A DNA stretch of 13,907 bases from CAYSHJ01 sp964589725 (GCA_964589725.1 CAZPUJ010000420.1:1-13907); one strand, 5' to 3'. Positions 1-7,137 are shown, counted from the stretch's first letter. Numbers and translations: made by a program. The notes: generated by a model not told the origin, from the sequence alone.

Positions 1-2
1 TT

Positions 3-242
3 CAAGGCCGCCCCGCTTCGTGGAACGAGATCGACCAATGGTTCACGGAACAAGGCTTCGCGAAGCTCAAGGTTCAACGTCTCGGTGCTTATGATTCCGC
101 CGCCTTCGCGGGACACAGAGTCGGCGTCTTCGACGTGCGCCCCATCAACGTCGTGATGAACGAACAAGGGATGCTGCTGCCCATCGACGTGATGATCCGC
201 CCCATCACGAAACGCCAGTTGATGCGGCTGTCGTCGCCATGA
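3..242 (+). CDS. C-terminal end of a polyvalent-protein kinase-like domain protein (partial, 5' end outside window)
   Basis: Only the last 79 codons are in the window, ending at TGA 240-242. Visible pattern: an N-terminal GRPASWNEIDQWFTEQGF stretch, then HRVGVFDVRPINVVMNEQG, then LLPIDVMIRP. The D-x-R-P-x-N...G...P-I-D arrangement resembles the kinase-fold catalytic loop and metal-binding Asp of proteins called polyvalent or putative polyvalent kinase domains, known from phage and conjugative-element cargo. That family assignment is from recall of the motif, not a search. The 3' end overlaps the methyltransferase remnant on the opposite strand by 38 bp, a tail-to-tail arrangement. The protein presumably belongs to a mobile element lying to the left. 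The frame is well supported because it is open to the window edge and motif-rich; function remains inferred. Confidence 0.5.
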   Translation, partial: QGRPASWNEIDQWFTEQGFAKLKVQRLGAYDSAAFAGHRVGVFDVRPINVVMNEQGMLLPIDVMIRPITKRQLMRLSSP

Positions 243-417
243 TGGAGCCGCGTTCGACTTGTTTGATGGTCTCGCGAATGTTGTTGGTCCTGCGGCCTTC
301 GAGGAACCGGATCGACGACAGTGCGGCGAAGCTGCGATCGAGCTCGATGCTGAGCCAGCGACGGTCAAGTTCCTCGGCGGCCTGACCGGTCGTGTTCGAG
401 CCGGAGAAGAGATCCTC
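205..417 (-). pseudogene. DNA methyltransferase remnant, C-terminal SAM-binding motif only
   Basis: Read on the minus strand from 417 down to TGA at 207-205, the frame gives EDLFSGSNTTGQAAEELDRRW and then LSIELDRSFAALSSIRFLEG. The (D)xFxGSNTTG...AE.L.RRW..IE..RS pattern is the motif-I (FxGxG-type) SAM-binding end of beta-class N6-adenine/N4-cytosine methyltransferases, whose DPPY catalytic motif lies upstream. Here everything upstream is missing. Continuing the same frame, a TGA occurs at 435-433, inside the hairpin repeat that starts at 418, and no DPPY-like sequence is visible further up. So about 70 C-terminal residues survive of a protein usually several hundred long. It probably came with the same mobile element as the plus-strand fragment it overlaps. 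It is unlikely to be active. Confidence 0.7.
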
Positions 418-521
418 GGCGAACGGGAGTCGTCAGGCTCCTGGTTGTGGTTCTGGTTGTTTCGTATTGCTCGTCGTCACGGCACTCGCTTCAACCAGGG
501 GGCTGACGCCCCCCGTTCGCC
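418..521. repeat. paired inverted hairpin repeat A
   Basis: Two 30-nt arms in opposite orientation, 418-447 and 492-521, with a 44-nt spacer. Read as CAACCAGG...CCGTTCGCC, 26 of 30 positions agree. Each arm contains a hairpin with loop TGAC. The right arm has a GGGGGC/GCCCCC stem, the left arm GGAGCC/GACTCC. All four differences fall in stem positions: one pair changes G-C to A-T with compensation, the other gives a C-A mismatch in the left arm. The left boundary coincides with the point where the methyltransferase remnant loses its homology. Confidence 0.75.
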
Positions 522-593
522 TGGCTGGACGGGATCGCGCCGCCGCTTTTTCACAACGCCCCGCCACGTTGTCAGGAATCGGTACGGGAAATT

Positions 594-642
594 GTGGTGC
601 GATGCTCCGCGTCGCAATTCACGACGCGGAGCGTCGTGCCAC
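594..642 (+). repeat. 21-bp intergenic hairpin with three G-U wobbles
   Basis: Arms 594-614 and 622-642 pair over 21 positions around the 7-nt loop CAATTCA. The inner 11 bp (604-614 with 622-632) are perfect. The three non-Watson-Crick positions further out are all G-U wobbles when read as plus-strand RNA; on the minus strand they would be A-C mismatches. No T tract follows directly, so it is not a standard intrinsic terminator. It lies in the leader of the membrane-protein gene. Confidence 0.75.
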
Positions 643-881
643 CCTGAGCGCGACTGACAAGTTGGCGGGTCGTTGAATTTTTGCCCCCGCTGTTTTGCCT
701 GCGCCTCTCCTCTGCCGTCCGAGCCGATTTCTGCTTGTACCTGCTTTACTCGGCTTCCCATCTTCGCGGCCGGTGCGACAATCCATTCATCATTTCCGCC
801 GGTTTTTGCCGGCTTGGGGCTGTTCGGCCCATTCACGTCTTTCGGCTCTTTTCCAATTCTTCTTTTCCAGGAGGTCTGGCC
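643..881 (+). other. gene-free leader of the membrane-protein gene
   Basis: No convincing gene. An open frame reads through this stretch into the downstream coding region from 681, but its translation is low-complexity Cys/Pro/Phe-rich and lacks the character of the following protein. The DNA is pyrimidine-rich toward its 3' end. A weak GCCGG/CCGGC hairpin with a T-rich loop lies at 798-813. No convincing -35/-10 pair was found. Confidence 0.5.
869..874 (+). promoter_or_regulatory. Shine-Dalgarno AGGAGG deciding the start at 882
   Basis: A full AGGAGG sits 7 nt before ATG 882. It supports 882 over the longer in-frame start at 681, which has no comparable site. Confidence 0.85.
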
Positions 882-2672
882 ATGACTGAGTCCAGTCCGC
901 GTCCGTCGTTGGTGCGTTGGGTGTACACGCACAATCCGTTCTATGTGCTCAGCGCGGCGTTAATGCTGTATGCCGTGCGGGCCGGGTATGGGGAACTGCA
1001 CGTCGGGTTGATCAACTGCTGGATCATGATGGGAGTGTTGGCTGCGTACACGCTGGTCTTGGCGAGCGTCGGCGTGTGTATCGTGCGGTTGGGGAAGGTG
1101 TGGGACGACGCTCGGTCGATTCTGTTGTTGGTGTTGCTGTTGTTCTTGGCCGTGTCGATCAGTGCGGATGATTTGTTCGTGAAGGCGACGTCGCCGGGAC
1201 AGGGAACGGCCCTCTTGGTGTGCGGGTTCCTGTTCTCGGTCGCGGTTTCGGTCGGAGTGCTGTGGGGTGCGAGAATTCGTTTGCGCTGGGAATTCGCGGT
1301 TCCGTACTTTCTGTTCCTGGCGTTGTTCTTCGCGATGCCGTGGTGGTGCTCGCCGGAACTGCATCCGCGAGCGACTCGGCATCTGAACTGGACCGTGTTT
1401 CTGTTTCCGCAAATCGCCGCAGTGTTGTTCCTCACATTGTTGCCCGCGGTGCGTCGCGGCCGAGCGTCGGTCGCGAACAACGGCACGCCGTGGCCGTGGC
1501 CCTGGTTCCCGTGGACGGCGTTCGGCGCGATCGGCGCCGCGGTGGCGTTGCGGTCATTCGCGTTGGCGATGACGTTTGGTCAGACGGGTCCGATTTGGGG
1601 CGACATCAAGGAGCGGTCGGGGATCATCTTCGACACGATTTGGGGACCGTACTTTTTGGTGCCACTGGCACTGTCGATCGTGGTGCTACTGTTCGAAGGA
1701 GCGATGTCCGCGAAGAATCGGCTCGCGGCCGGAAAGCTGCTGGCGTGTGCGCCGAGTCTGCTGCTTTTAGCTTGGCCGTGGAGTGACGGGCCAGCGTTTC
1801 AGACGTTTTTGGGCAAGGTCACATCGACGATCGGCTCGCCCGTTTGGCTGACCGCATGGATGCTGCTGGTGTTCTATGTCTGGGCCTTGCTGCGGAAAGC
1901 TCCGGGCGCGAGTCTCGGCTTTGTGGCGATGATCGTGCTGCTGTCGTTCGTGCAAGCGGACACCGTCAGCCGCGCGACAATGGGAACGCCGCAGCCCGCA
2001 CCATTGTTCGTGGCCGGGACGCTGCTGGCGATCACGGCGATCCTCCGGCAATCGTCGGCGAGTTGTTTCGGCGCGACGGCGATTCTGGTTTACGCGGTTT
2101 GGCTGGCTCTGCCGCAAACATTGCTGTTCGAGTTTCGCATGTCGACCTGTTACCACTTGGCGTTGGCAAGCTGCGTGGTGTTTGGCCTGAGCTTTCGGGA
2201 TTGGTTCTCGCGACTGCTGCGTTTCGTGGGTGCCGCTTGGCTGCCGCTGACGTCGTTGCTGGTGATGAGCGGCCGTCTGGTCGCCGAAATGCCGATCTGG
2301 TGGCGGCTGACGTACGTGGCCGCGTTGACGGCGGTCTGCTTCACGTGTGCGAAACTCGGCCGCAGCCGCTGTTATCTGTACGGCTCGACGGGCACGACGG
2401 CCGTGTTGTGTTACGGCGTGATGCTGCTGGGCTTTCGCGAGGCCGCCTCAGTCGTGGGCCGGGCCGCGATGACGGCCTTGTCGTGGAGCGCCGCCACGTT
2501 GCTGATCGGCTTCTTGATCAGTGCTCACAAGGCGAACTGGCTGCCGAAACGCCTCGTTCCCGATTGGCGAAACGGTCACGCATGGAAGCTGGTTGTCGCC
2601 GGCGATTCGCTCGACGGCGCGGCGAACATTCCGAACGTGCCGTTATCCGACGGACCCGAGTTGACCTCGTGA
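882..2672 (+). CDS. polytopic integral membrane protein, planctomycete type, unknown function
   Basis: 596 residues. The start is set by a perfect AGGAGG. The protein begins MTESSPRPSLVRWVYTHNPF, followed by YVLSAALMLY; the HNPFYxLSxxLxLY opening recalls uncharacterised planctomycete membrane proteins. I count about 16-18 hydrophobic segments spread over almost the whole length, for example near residues 16-35, 45-70, 80-98 and 110-130, with short loops and a roughly 45-residue hydrophilic C-terminal tail. A WDDARSILLLVLLLFL stretch near residue 75 is another recognisable block. No catalytic or transport signature could be identified, and no signal peptide beyond the first membrane segment. 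Downstream is squalene-hopene cyclase, but 342 nt and a hairpin repeat intervene, so a role in hopanoid biology is speculative. Confidence 0.85.
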   Translation: MTESSPRPSLVRWVYTHNPFYVLSAALMLYAVRAGYGELHVGLINCWIMMGVLAAYTLVLASVGVCIVRLGKVWDDARSILLLVLLLFLAVSISADDLFVKATSPGQGTALLVCGFLFSVAVSVGVLWGARIRLRWEFAVPYFLFLALFFAMPWWCSPELHPRATRHLNWTVFLFPQIAAVLFLTLLPAVRRGRASVANNGTPWPWPWFPWTAFGAIGAAVALRSFALAMTFGQTGPIWGDIKERSGIIFDTIWGPYFLVPLALSIVVLLFEGAMSAKNRLAAGKLLACAPSLLLLAWPWSDGPAFQTFLGKVTSTIGSPVWLTAWMLLVFYVWALLRKAPGASLGFVAMIVLLSFVQADTVSRATMGTPQPAPLFVAGTLLAITAILRQSSASCFGATAILVYAVWLALPQTLLFEFRMSTCYHLALASCVVFGLSFRDWFSRLLRFVGAAWLPLTSLLVMSGRLVAEMPIWWRLTYVAALTAVCFTCAKLGRSRCYLYGSTGTTAVLCYGVMLLGFREAASVVGRAAMTALSWSAATLLIGFLISAHKANWLPKRLVPDWRNGHAWKLVVAGDSLDGAANIPNVPLSDGPELTS

Positions 2673-2801
2673 ACTTTGAACTTGCTGCTCACGCTCGGCC
2701 CGGCCTACGATCCGCTCGCGGTTTGGCGAGTGAGTCGCTGGGCTGGGCCGCAAGGGTGCGAACCACAGCTTCTTGGCGCGGGCTTCGCCCGCAACCCAAT
2801 T
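2673..2801. other. intergenic spacer before repeat B
   Basis: No gene seen. The only structure is a short GCGGGC-TTC-GCCCGC hairpin at 2778-2792. The 102 nt between repeat B and the cyclase (2913-3014) likewise hold no gene and no strong promoter match. Confidence 0.5.
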
Positions 2802-2912
2802 CCCTCTCCCCCGATGTGGGGGAGAGGGCCAGGGTGAGGGGGCCGAATGGTCAGTCGATGCTCGAAGACAGCCCCCTCACCCCAACCCTCTCCCCCGCTG
2901 CGGGGGAGAGGG
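2802..2912. repeat. paired inverted hairpin repeat B
   Basis: Two 41-nt arms, 2802-2842 and 2872-2912, in opposite orientation with a 29-nt spacer; 35 of 41 positions agree. Each arm contains a perfect CCCTCTCCCCC/GGGGGAGAGGG hairpin (loops GATGT at 2813-2817 and, with one extra G-C pair, CTG at 2898-2900), flanked internally by a CCCCCTCACCC block. The stems are identical and the differences lie in the loop and a 3-nt joint. Similar CCCTCACCC/CCCTCTCCC repeats are, from memory, widespread between bacterial genes. Confidence 0.85.
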
Positions 2913-3014
2913 AGAAATCTTTGCGCCGCGCGAAGAATTCAAACGTTTGCAGCGCAGGGTGCCGTGGGTGGGCGTTACTGTCCTTATTGGCCAGCGGCCG
3001 GGAGCTCGTAAGGA

Positions 3015-5201
3015 ATGAGTTCGGATTGGCGGGAATCTCGGGGCTTACGCTTTGATCCGGCGCATTTGCGTTTGGGACGTGGGCCTTCGATTCGGAAGGT
3101 CACCTCGCCAACTGATGCCACAAATGAAGCGGTGACGGCACTCGATGAGGCTCTTGCGGTGAATTCGCCGGAGCGAGCGAGGCTGTCGAATGCGATCGGC
3201 CGCACACGCGATTACCTCGTCTCCATTCAGCACGAAGACGGCTTTTGGTGCGGCGAGTTGGAAGGGGACTCGATCCTCGAAAGCGAATACATCCTGCTGC
3301 TGACTCATTTGGGACGCGGCCGGTCCGAGCCATCGCTTCGCGCGGCGAACTACATTCGGCAGCAGCAGCGCCCCGACGGTGGTTGGGCGATTTATCCGGG
3401 CGGGCCACTGGAAGTCAGTGCGTCGGTCAAAGCCTATTTCGCGTTGAAGATCGTCGGCGACTTGCCCGAGGCCGAGCACATGGTTCGCGCGCGGCGAGCG
3501 ATCTTGGCGGCGGGGGGGGCGGAGAAAGTTAACAGCTTCACTCGGTTCTACCTCGCGCTGCTGGGCGTCATTTCCTACGAGCAATGCCCGGCCGTGCCAC
3601 CGGAGGTCGTGCTGCTGCCGACGTGGATGCCGTTCAACATTTATGAAATGTCCGCGTGGTCGCGAACGATTATCGTGCCACTGAGCTTGATGTGGGCATT
3701 TCGTCCGATCACAGCGGTGCCGACGGAGCAAAGCATTCGCGAGTTGTTCGTCGCCTCGCCCGAAAAGCTGTCGGCTCACATGCCGAAGTGCGACCAGTTG
3801 GATGCTCTGCAAAAGCGAACGTGGATCGACTGGGAGGCGTTCTTTCGCCGAGTCAATTCGTTCTTGAAGTTGATGGAGCGTTGTCGGATTCGTCCGCTGC
3901 GACGGCGAGCACTCCGTAAGGCCGCGGCGTGGATGACTGAACGCTTGGCCGACAGCGACGGTCTGGGTGCGATCTTTCCGCCGATCATTTGGAGCGTCGT
4001 GGCGCTGCGCTGCTTGGGGCACACGGACGATTCCGAGTTGGTGCAGTCGCAGATGCGCGAACTGGAGCGTCTGACAATTTCCGAAGGCGACACCGATCAT
4101 CTGCAACCGTGCAAGTCGCCTGTGTGGGATACGGCCCTCGCAACGATCGCGCTCCGCGACGCGGCGATGCCTCCGGAACATCCCGCGCTGCAGCAGTCGA
4201 TTCGCTGGCTGTTGTCGCAGGAGATTCGTCGCCGTGGCGATTGGGCCGTTCGCGATGGCGAGACGGACGCTTCCGGCTGGGCCTTCGAGTTTCGCAACGC
4301 ATTTTACCCGGACATCGACGACACGGGCATGGTCTTGATTGCACTCAGTCGCTGCTTGCCCGAGCACGATTGGTCGGCTGATTTCTTGCTCGATGATTGG
4401 AGTTTGCATCCCGAAGACCGCGACGTCGCGGCCGTGATCGCGGGCAAGGCGGTTTGTTCGGAAGCGGCGATCGCGCAAGTGAAGTCACTCAGCCCGATGT
4501 TGCAAGCCATGCATCGAGGTGCTCGCTGGGTACTGGCGATGCAGTCGAAAGACGGTGGCTGGGGAGCGTTCGACGCGGACAACGCGCGCGAGGTGTTCAC
4601 TCGCGTCCCGTTCGCCGACCATAACGCGATGATCGACCCCAGCACTGCGGACCTAACGGCTAGGATGGTCGAGATGTTCGCCGGCCTCAACGTGCCGATT
4701 GATCATCCGGCGATTCAGCGAGCGTTGAACTTCGTGTGGTCCAAGCAAGAGCACGATCACTGCTGGTACGGACGCTGGGGAGTCAACTACATCTATGGCA
4801 CGTGGCAAACGCTGGTCGGGCTGACGAAGATCGGCGTCTCGACGACCGATCCGCGCATCCGCCGAGCTGTTGAGTGGCTGAAAGTGAAGCAACAACGTTG
4901 TGGCGGCTGGGGCGAAACGATTCGCAGCTACGATGAACCGGCGCTGCGCGGGCAAGGCGAAGTGTCCGCCTCGCAAACGGCGTGGGCCATCTTGGGCTTG
5001 TTGGCTGCAGGTGAAGGGCGGTCCGAAGAAGTGCGCCGCGGCGTGGAGCATTTGCTCCGCACGCAGCAGCCCGACGGGACGTGGGATGAACCGACCTGGA
5101 CCGGTACGGGATTTCCCAAGGTCTTCTATCTGAAGTACCACCTGTACCGCATTTATTTCCCGCTGATGGCGCTGGGGCGGTACGCTCGAGTGGCGAATTG
5201 A
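3015..5201 (+). CDS. shc: squalene-hopene cyclase
   Basis: 728 residues. Cyclises squalene to the pentacyclic hopene/hopanol skeleton, the first committed step of hopanoid synthesis, as a monotopic membrane enzyme. The protonating DXDD motif is at 433-436 (DIDD). QW-type repeats are at about 116-124 (QQRPDGGW), 510-516 (QSKDGGW), 625-632 (KQQRCGGW) and 684-690 (QQPDGTW). WYGRWGVNYIYG is near 584-595, and the C-terminus GTGFPKVFYL...FPLMALGRY is typical. The motif is DXDD, not the VSDCT-like sequence of oxidosqualene cyclases. Compared from memory with Alicyclobacillus SHC, D442, D447 and H451 correspond to D541, D546 and R550. Arg at the last position is also familiar in proteobacterial enzymes. 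Oddities: about 40 extra residues between DXDD and the next QW motif, and an N-terminus about 45 residues longer than usual. ATG 3015 is the first possible start, because a TAA overlaps the adjacent AAGGA, which touches the ATG with no spacer; a GTG further in cannot be excluded. Confidence 0.96.
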   Translation: MSSDWRESRGLRFDPAHLRLGRGPSIRKVTSPTDATNEAVTALDEALAVNSPERARLSNAIGRTRDYLVSIQHEDGFWCGELEGDSILESEYILLLTHLGRGRSEPSLRAANYIRQQQRPDGGWAIYPGGPLEVSASVKAYFALKIVGDLPEAEHMVRARRAILAAGGAEKVNSFTRFYLALLGVISYEQCPAVPPEVVLLPTWMPFNIYEMSAWSRTIIVPLSLMWAFRPITAVPTEQSIRELFVASPEKLSAHMPKCDQLDALQKRTWIDWEAFFRRVNSFLKLMERCRIRPLRRRALRKAAAWMTERLADSDGLGAIFPPIIWSVVALRCLGHTDDSELVQSQMRELERLTISEGDTDHLQPCKSPVWDTALATIALRDAAMPPEHPALQQSIRWLLSQEIRRRGDWAVRDGETDASGWAFEFRNAFYPDIDDTGMVLIALSRCLPEHDWSADFLLDDWSLHPEDRDVAAVIAGKAVCSEAAIAQVKSLSPMLQAMHRGARWVLAMQSKDGGWGAFDADNAREVFTRVPFADHNAMIDPSTADLTARMVEMFAGLNVPIDHPAIQRALNFVWSKQEHDHCWYGRWGVNYIYGTWQTLVGLTKIGVSTTDPRIRRAVEWLKVKQQRCGGWGETIRSYDEPALRGQGEVSASQTAWAILGLLAAGEGRSEEVRRGVEHLLRTQQPDGTWDEPTWTGTGFPKVFYLKYHLYRIYFPLMALGRYARVAN

Positions 5202-5236
5202 GAACAGTTCTTCCGGCTTTGCAGTTCGACCGTCTC

Positions 5237-5262
5237 CCTGCGTGACGAACCATCACGTCAGG
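5237..5262. other. imperfect hairpin downstream of shc
   Basis: CCTGCGTGA pairs with TCACG-T-CAGG, a 9-bp stem with one bulged T and a 7-nt loop, 35 nt after the cyclase stop. No T tract follows on either side, so a terminator role is uncertain. The rest of the 184-nt gap holds no gene. Confidence 0.35.
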
Positions 5263-5385
5263 TGAGATGGCGACGTCGCGAACCGCACAACGTGTGTATT
5301 GCTGGAGCCAACGCCACTTGCTCGCTAGCTTGTTGTCGTTGGCTTCTCTCCGCCTGTCAAACACCCTTCATTCAGGAGCACCATC

Positions 5386-6861
5386 ATGGTCACGGCCACG
5401 GCATCTCAAAAGGTCTCTGCACCTAAAGTTCAACAGACGAAAATGCTCATCGGCGGCAAGTGGGTCGACTCGGTGAGCGGCAAGCGATTCGCCACACTCA
5501 ACCCGGCGACGGAACAAGTCATCGCCGAAGTCGCCGAAGGGAACGCGGCCGATGTCGATGCGGCCGTGAAGGCGGCTCGCAAGGCGTTCGACTCGGGACC
5601 GTGGAGTAAGCTGGACGCGCGCGATCGCGGGCGGCTGCTCTACAAGCTGGCCGATCTGGTCGAGGCGAATCTGGAAGAACTCGCCGCGCTCGAAACGCTC
5701 GACAACGGCAAGCCGATCAGCGATTCGCGAGCGGCCGACCTGCCCTTGTCGATTGACTGCTTCCGCTACTATGCCGGCTGGGCCGACAAGTTGACCGGCG
5801 ACACGATTCCGATTCGCGGCAACTATTTCTGCTACACGCGGCGCGAGCCGGTCGGCGTCGCGGGGCAAATCATTCCCTGGAACTTCCCGCTGCTCATGGC
5901 GGCTTGGAAGTGGGGGCCCGCCTTAGCGGCGGGCTGCACAATCGTGATGAAGCCGGCGGAGCAGACGCCGCTCACCTGCTTGCGGCTGGCCGAACTGGCC
6001 CAAGAGGCGGGCTTCCCTGATGGCGTGATCAACGTCGTCCCGGGATACGGCGCGACTGGAGCCGCGCTCGTCAAGCATCCGGGCGTCGATAAGATCGCCT
6101 TCACCGGCCATTTCGAGACGGCTCAGAAGATCATGGTCGATGCGGCACAGACGCTGAAGCGGCTGACGTTTGAACTCGGCGGCAAAAGCCCGAACGTGGT
6201 CTTCGCCGACGCCGACCTCGACGCCGCCGTCGCCGGGGCTGAGTTTGGTTTGTTCTTCAATCAAGGCCAGTGCTGCTGCGCCGGTAGCCGCCTGTTCGTC
6301 GAGCAATCGGTTCACGACAAGTTCGTCGACAAGATCGTGGCCCGTGCGAAGACTCGACAGCTTGGCGACCCGTTCGATCCGAAGACTACTCAAGGCCCAC
6401 AGGTCGATGCCGATCAGTTCCACAAAATCCTGAGCTACATCGACAAGGGCAAGTCGGAAGGCGCGACATGCCTGACCGGCGGCAACCGCGTCGGCACGAA
6501 AGGCTTCTACATCGAGCCGACCGTCTTCACCGGCGTGACCGACAACATGGCGATTGCGAAAGACGAAATCTTTGGCCCCGTGATGAGCATTCTGCCGTTC
6601 AAGTCGCTGGACGAGATCATTGAGCGTGCAAACAGCACGCACTACGGCCTCGCTGCCGCCGTCTGGACAAAGGATGTTCAGAAAGCTCACAAGTTCGCCG
6701 CTGGCGTCCGCGCCGGCACGGTGTGGGTGAACTGCTATGACGTCTTCGACGCCGCCGCCCCCTTCGGCGGCTTCAAAATGAGCGGCAGCGGCCGCGAACT
6801 CGGTGCCGCCGCCCTCAACAACTACACCGAGTTGAAAACGGTGACGATGAGCTTGGGGTAG
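5386..6861 (+). CDS. NAD(P)+-dependent aldehyde dehydrogenase (ALDH1/2-like)
   Basis: 491 residues, the normal length for the superfamily. ATG 5386 is preceded by AGGAG at 5374-5378 with a 7-nt spacer. It oxidises an aldehyde to the carboxylic acid; substrate unknown. Visible residues: oxyanion Asn166 in PWNFP, Lys189 in KPAEQTP, general base Glu263 in FELGGK, catalytic Cys297 (middle of CCC) in FNQGQCCCAGSR, and Glu394 in EIFGP. The CCC cluster, GTVWVNCYDVF and FGGFKMSGSGREL make it much more like animal ALDH1/ALDH2 than like many bacterial paralogues. Oddity: the coenzyme-loop motif usually GSTE(V/I)G reads GHFETA at 241-246, so both the conserved Ser and the last Gly are replaced. The gene stands alone between a 184-nt gap and a terminator-bearing repeat. 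A link to the upstream cyclase is not shown by the sequence. Confidence 0.96.
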   Translation: MVTATASQKVSAPKVQQTKMLIGGKWVDSVSGKRFATLNPATEQVIAEVAEGNAADVDAAVKAARKAFDSGPWSKLDARDRGRLLYKLADLVEANLEELAALETLDNGKPISDSRAADLPLSIDCFRYYAGWADKLTGDTIPIRGNYFCYTRREPVGVAGQIIPWNFPLLMAAWKWGPALAAGCTIVMKPAEQTPLTCLRLAELAQEAGFPDGVINVVPGYGATGAALVKHPGVDKIAFTGHFETAQKIMVDAAQTLKRLTFELGGKSPNVVFADADLDAAVAGAEFGLFFNQGQCCCAGSRLFVEQSVHDKFVDKIVARAKTRQLGDPFDPKTTQGPQVDADQFHKILSYIDKGKSEGATCLTGGNRVGTKGFYIEPTVFTGVTDNMAIAKDEIFGPVMSILPFKSLDEIIERANSTHYGLAAAVWTKDVQKAHKFAAGVRAGTVWVNCYDVFDAAAPFGGFKMSGSGRELGAAALNNYTELKTVTMSLG

Positions 6862-6869
6862 TTTCCAAT

Positions 6870-6985
6870 TTGGAGTGCGTTGACCGGAGTCAACGCTTTT
6901 CAACACGTCCTGAACGCGACAGCCGCGATGGCCGATGTTGAATCAAGCGTTTTGAATAGCGACGACTCGGGTCGTCGCACTCCAA
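6870..6985. repeat. paired inverted hairpin repeat C
   Basis: Arms 6870-6907 and 6948-6985 (38 nt each, opposite orientation, 40-nt spacer) agree at 31 positions. Both begin TTGGAGTGCG and contain an 8-bp stem with a 4-nt loop. The stem is GCGTTGAC/GTCAACGC on the left and GCGACGAC/GTCGTCGC on the right. The four stem differences are two fully compensated base pairs (T-A to A-T, T-A to C-G). The other three are in the loop and the T-rich tail. Confidence 0.85.
6877..6900 (+). terminator. intrinsic terminator of the aldehyde dehydrogenase gene
   Basis: A perfect 8-bp stem, GCGTTGAC at 6877-6884 and GTCAACGC at 6889-6896 with loop CGGA, is followed by TTTT. It lies 15 nt after the stop codon. 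It is formed by the left arm of repeat C. The right arm gives a similar hairpin on the minus strand followed by TATT. Confidence 0.7.
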
Positions 6986-7005
6986 GGTTTGTCTGATCCG
7001 CGAAA

Positions 7006-7137
7006 ATGAGGTGTGCGATTTCCGTGAAAGAATTGATTCGGAACGCCGTGGACAAGATGCCCGATCCGATCTCGTTCGACGAAGCTGAGGTGCCCCCGGT
7101 TTCTGTACCAGGTGTTATGAGAGTTTGGTGGGTTTGA
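7006..7137 (+). pseudogene. decayed antitoxin-like fragment
   Basis: The frame reads MRCAISVKELIRNAVDKMPD, then PISFDEAEV, then an unrelated short tail to TGA 7135-7137. The SVKELI..AV..MPD..SFDEAE part resembles the N-terminus of small antitoxin-like proteins of planctomycetes and cyanobacteria, which usually start MSVKE and run about 70-90 residues with a helical second half. Here the second half is absent. The expected start position (7018-7020) is ATT, with GAGGTG four nt upstream. I read this as a truncated gene whose start has decayed. A toxin partner is not visible. The match is from recall only. Confidence 0.4.

Noticed and set aside
418..521. CRISPR-like array
   Set aside because: Only two copies, in inverted and not direct orientation. 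No array of regular direct repeats exists anywhere in the window.
259..657. 132-codon plus-strand frame
   Set aside because: It runs antisense to the methyltransferase remnant and then through repeat A and the wobble hairpin. No ribosome site and no domain.
477..932. 151-codon minus-strand frame
   Set aside because: Crosses the repeat, the hairpin and the start of the well-supported membrane-protein gene; composition Arg/Pro/Gly-rich and featureless.
3009..3017. Strong ribosome site for the cyclase start
   Set aside because: AAGGA touches the ATG directly; the spacing is too short for a normal Shine-Dalgarno, so it was not listed as a site.
1844..3055. 403-codon plus-strand frame
   Set aside because: Out-of-frame shadow of the membrane-protein gene continuing through repeat B; Arg-rich with no domain.
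3045..4478. 477-codon minus-strand frame
   Set aside because: Antisense to the cyclase, whose QW and DXDD motifs fix the coding strand.
3015..5201. Oxidosqualene (sterol-type) cyclase
   Set aside because: The acid motif is DIDD, and the length and C-terminus follow squalene-hopene cyclases.
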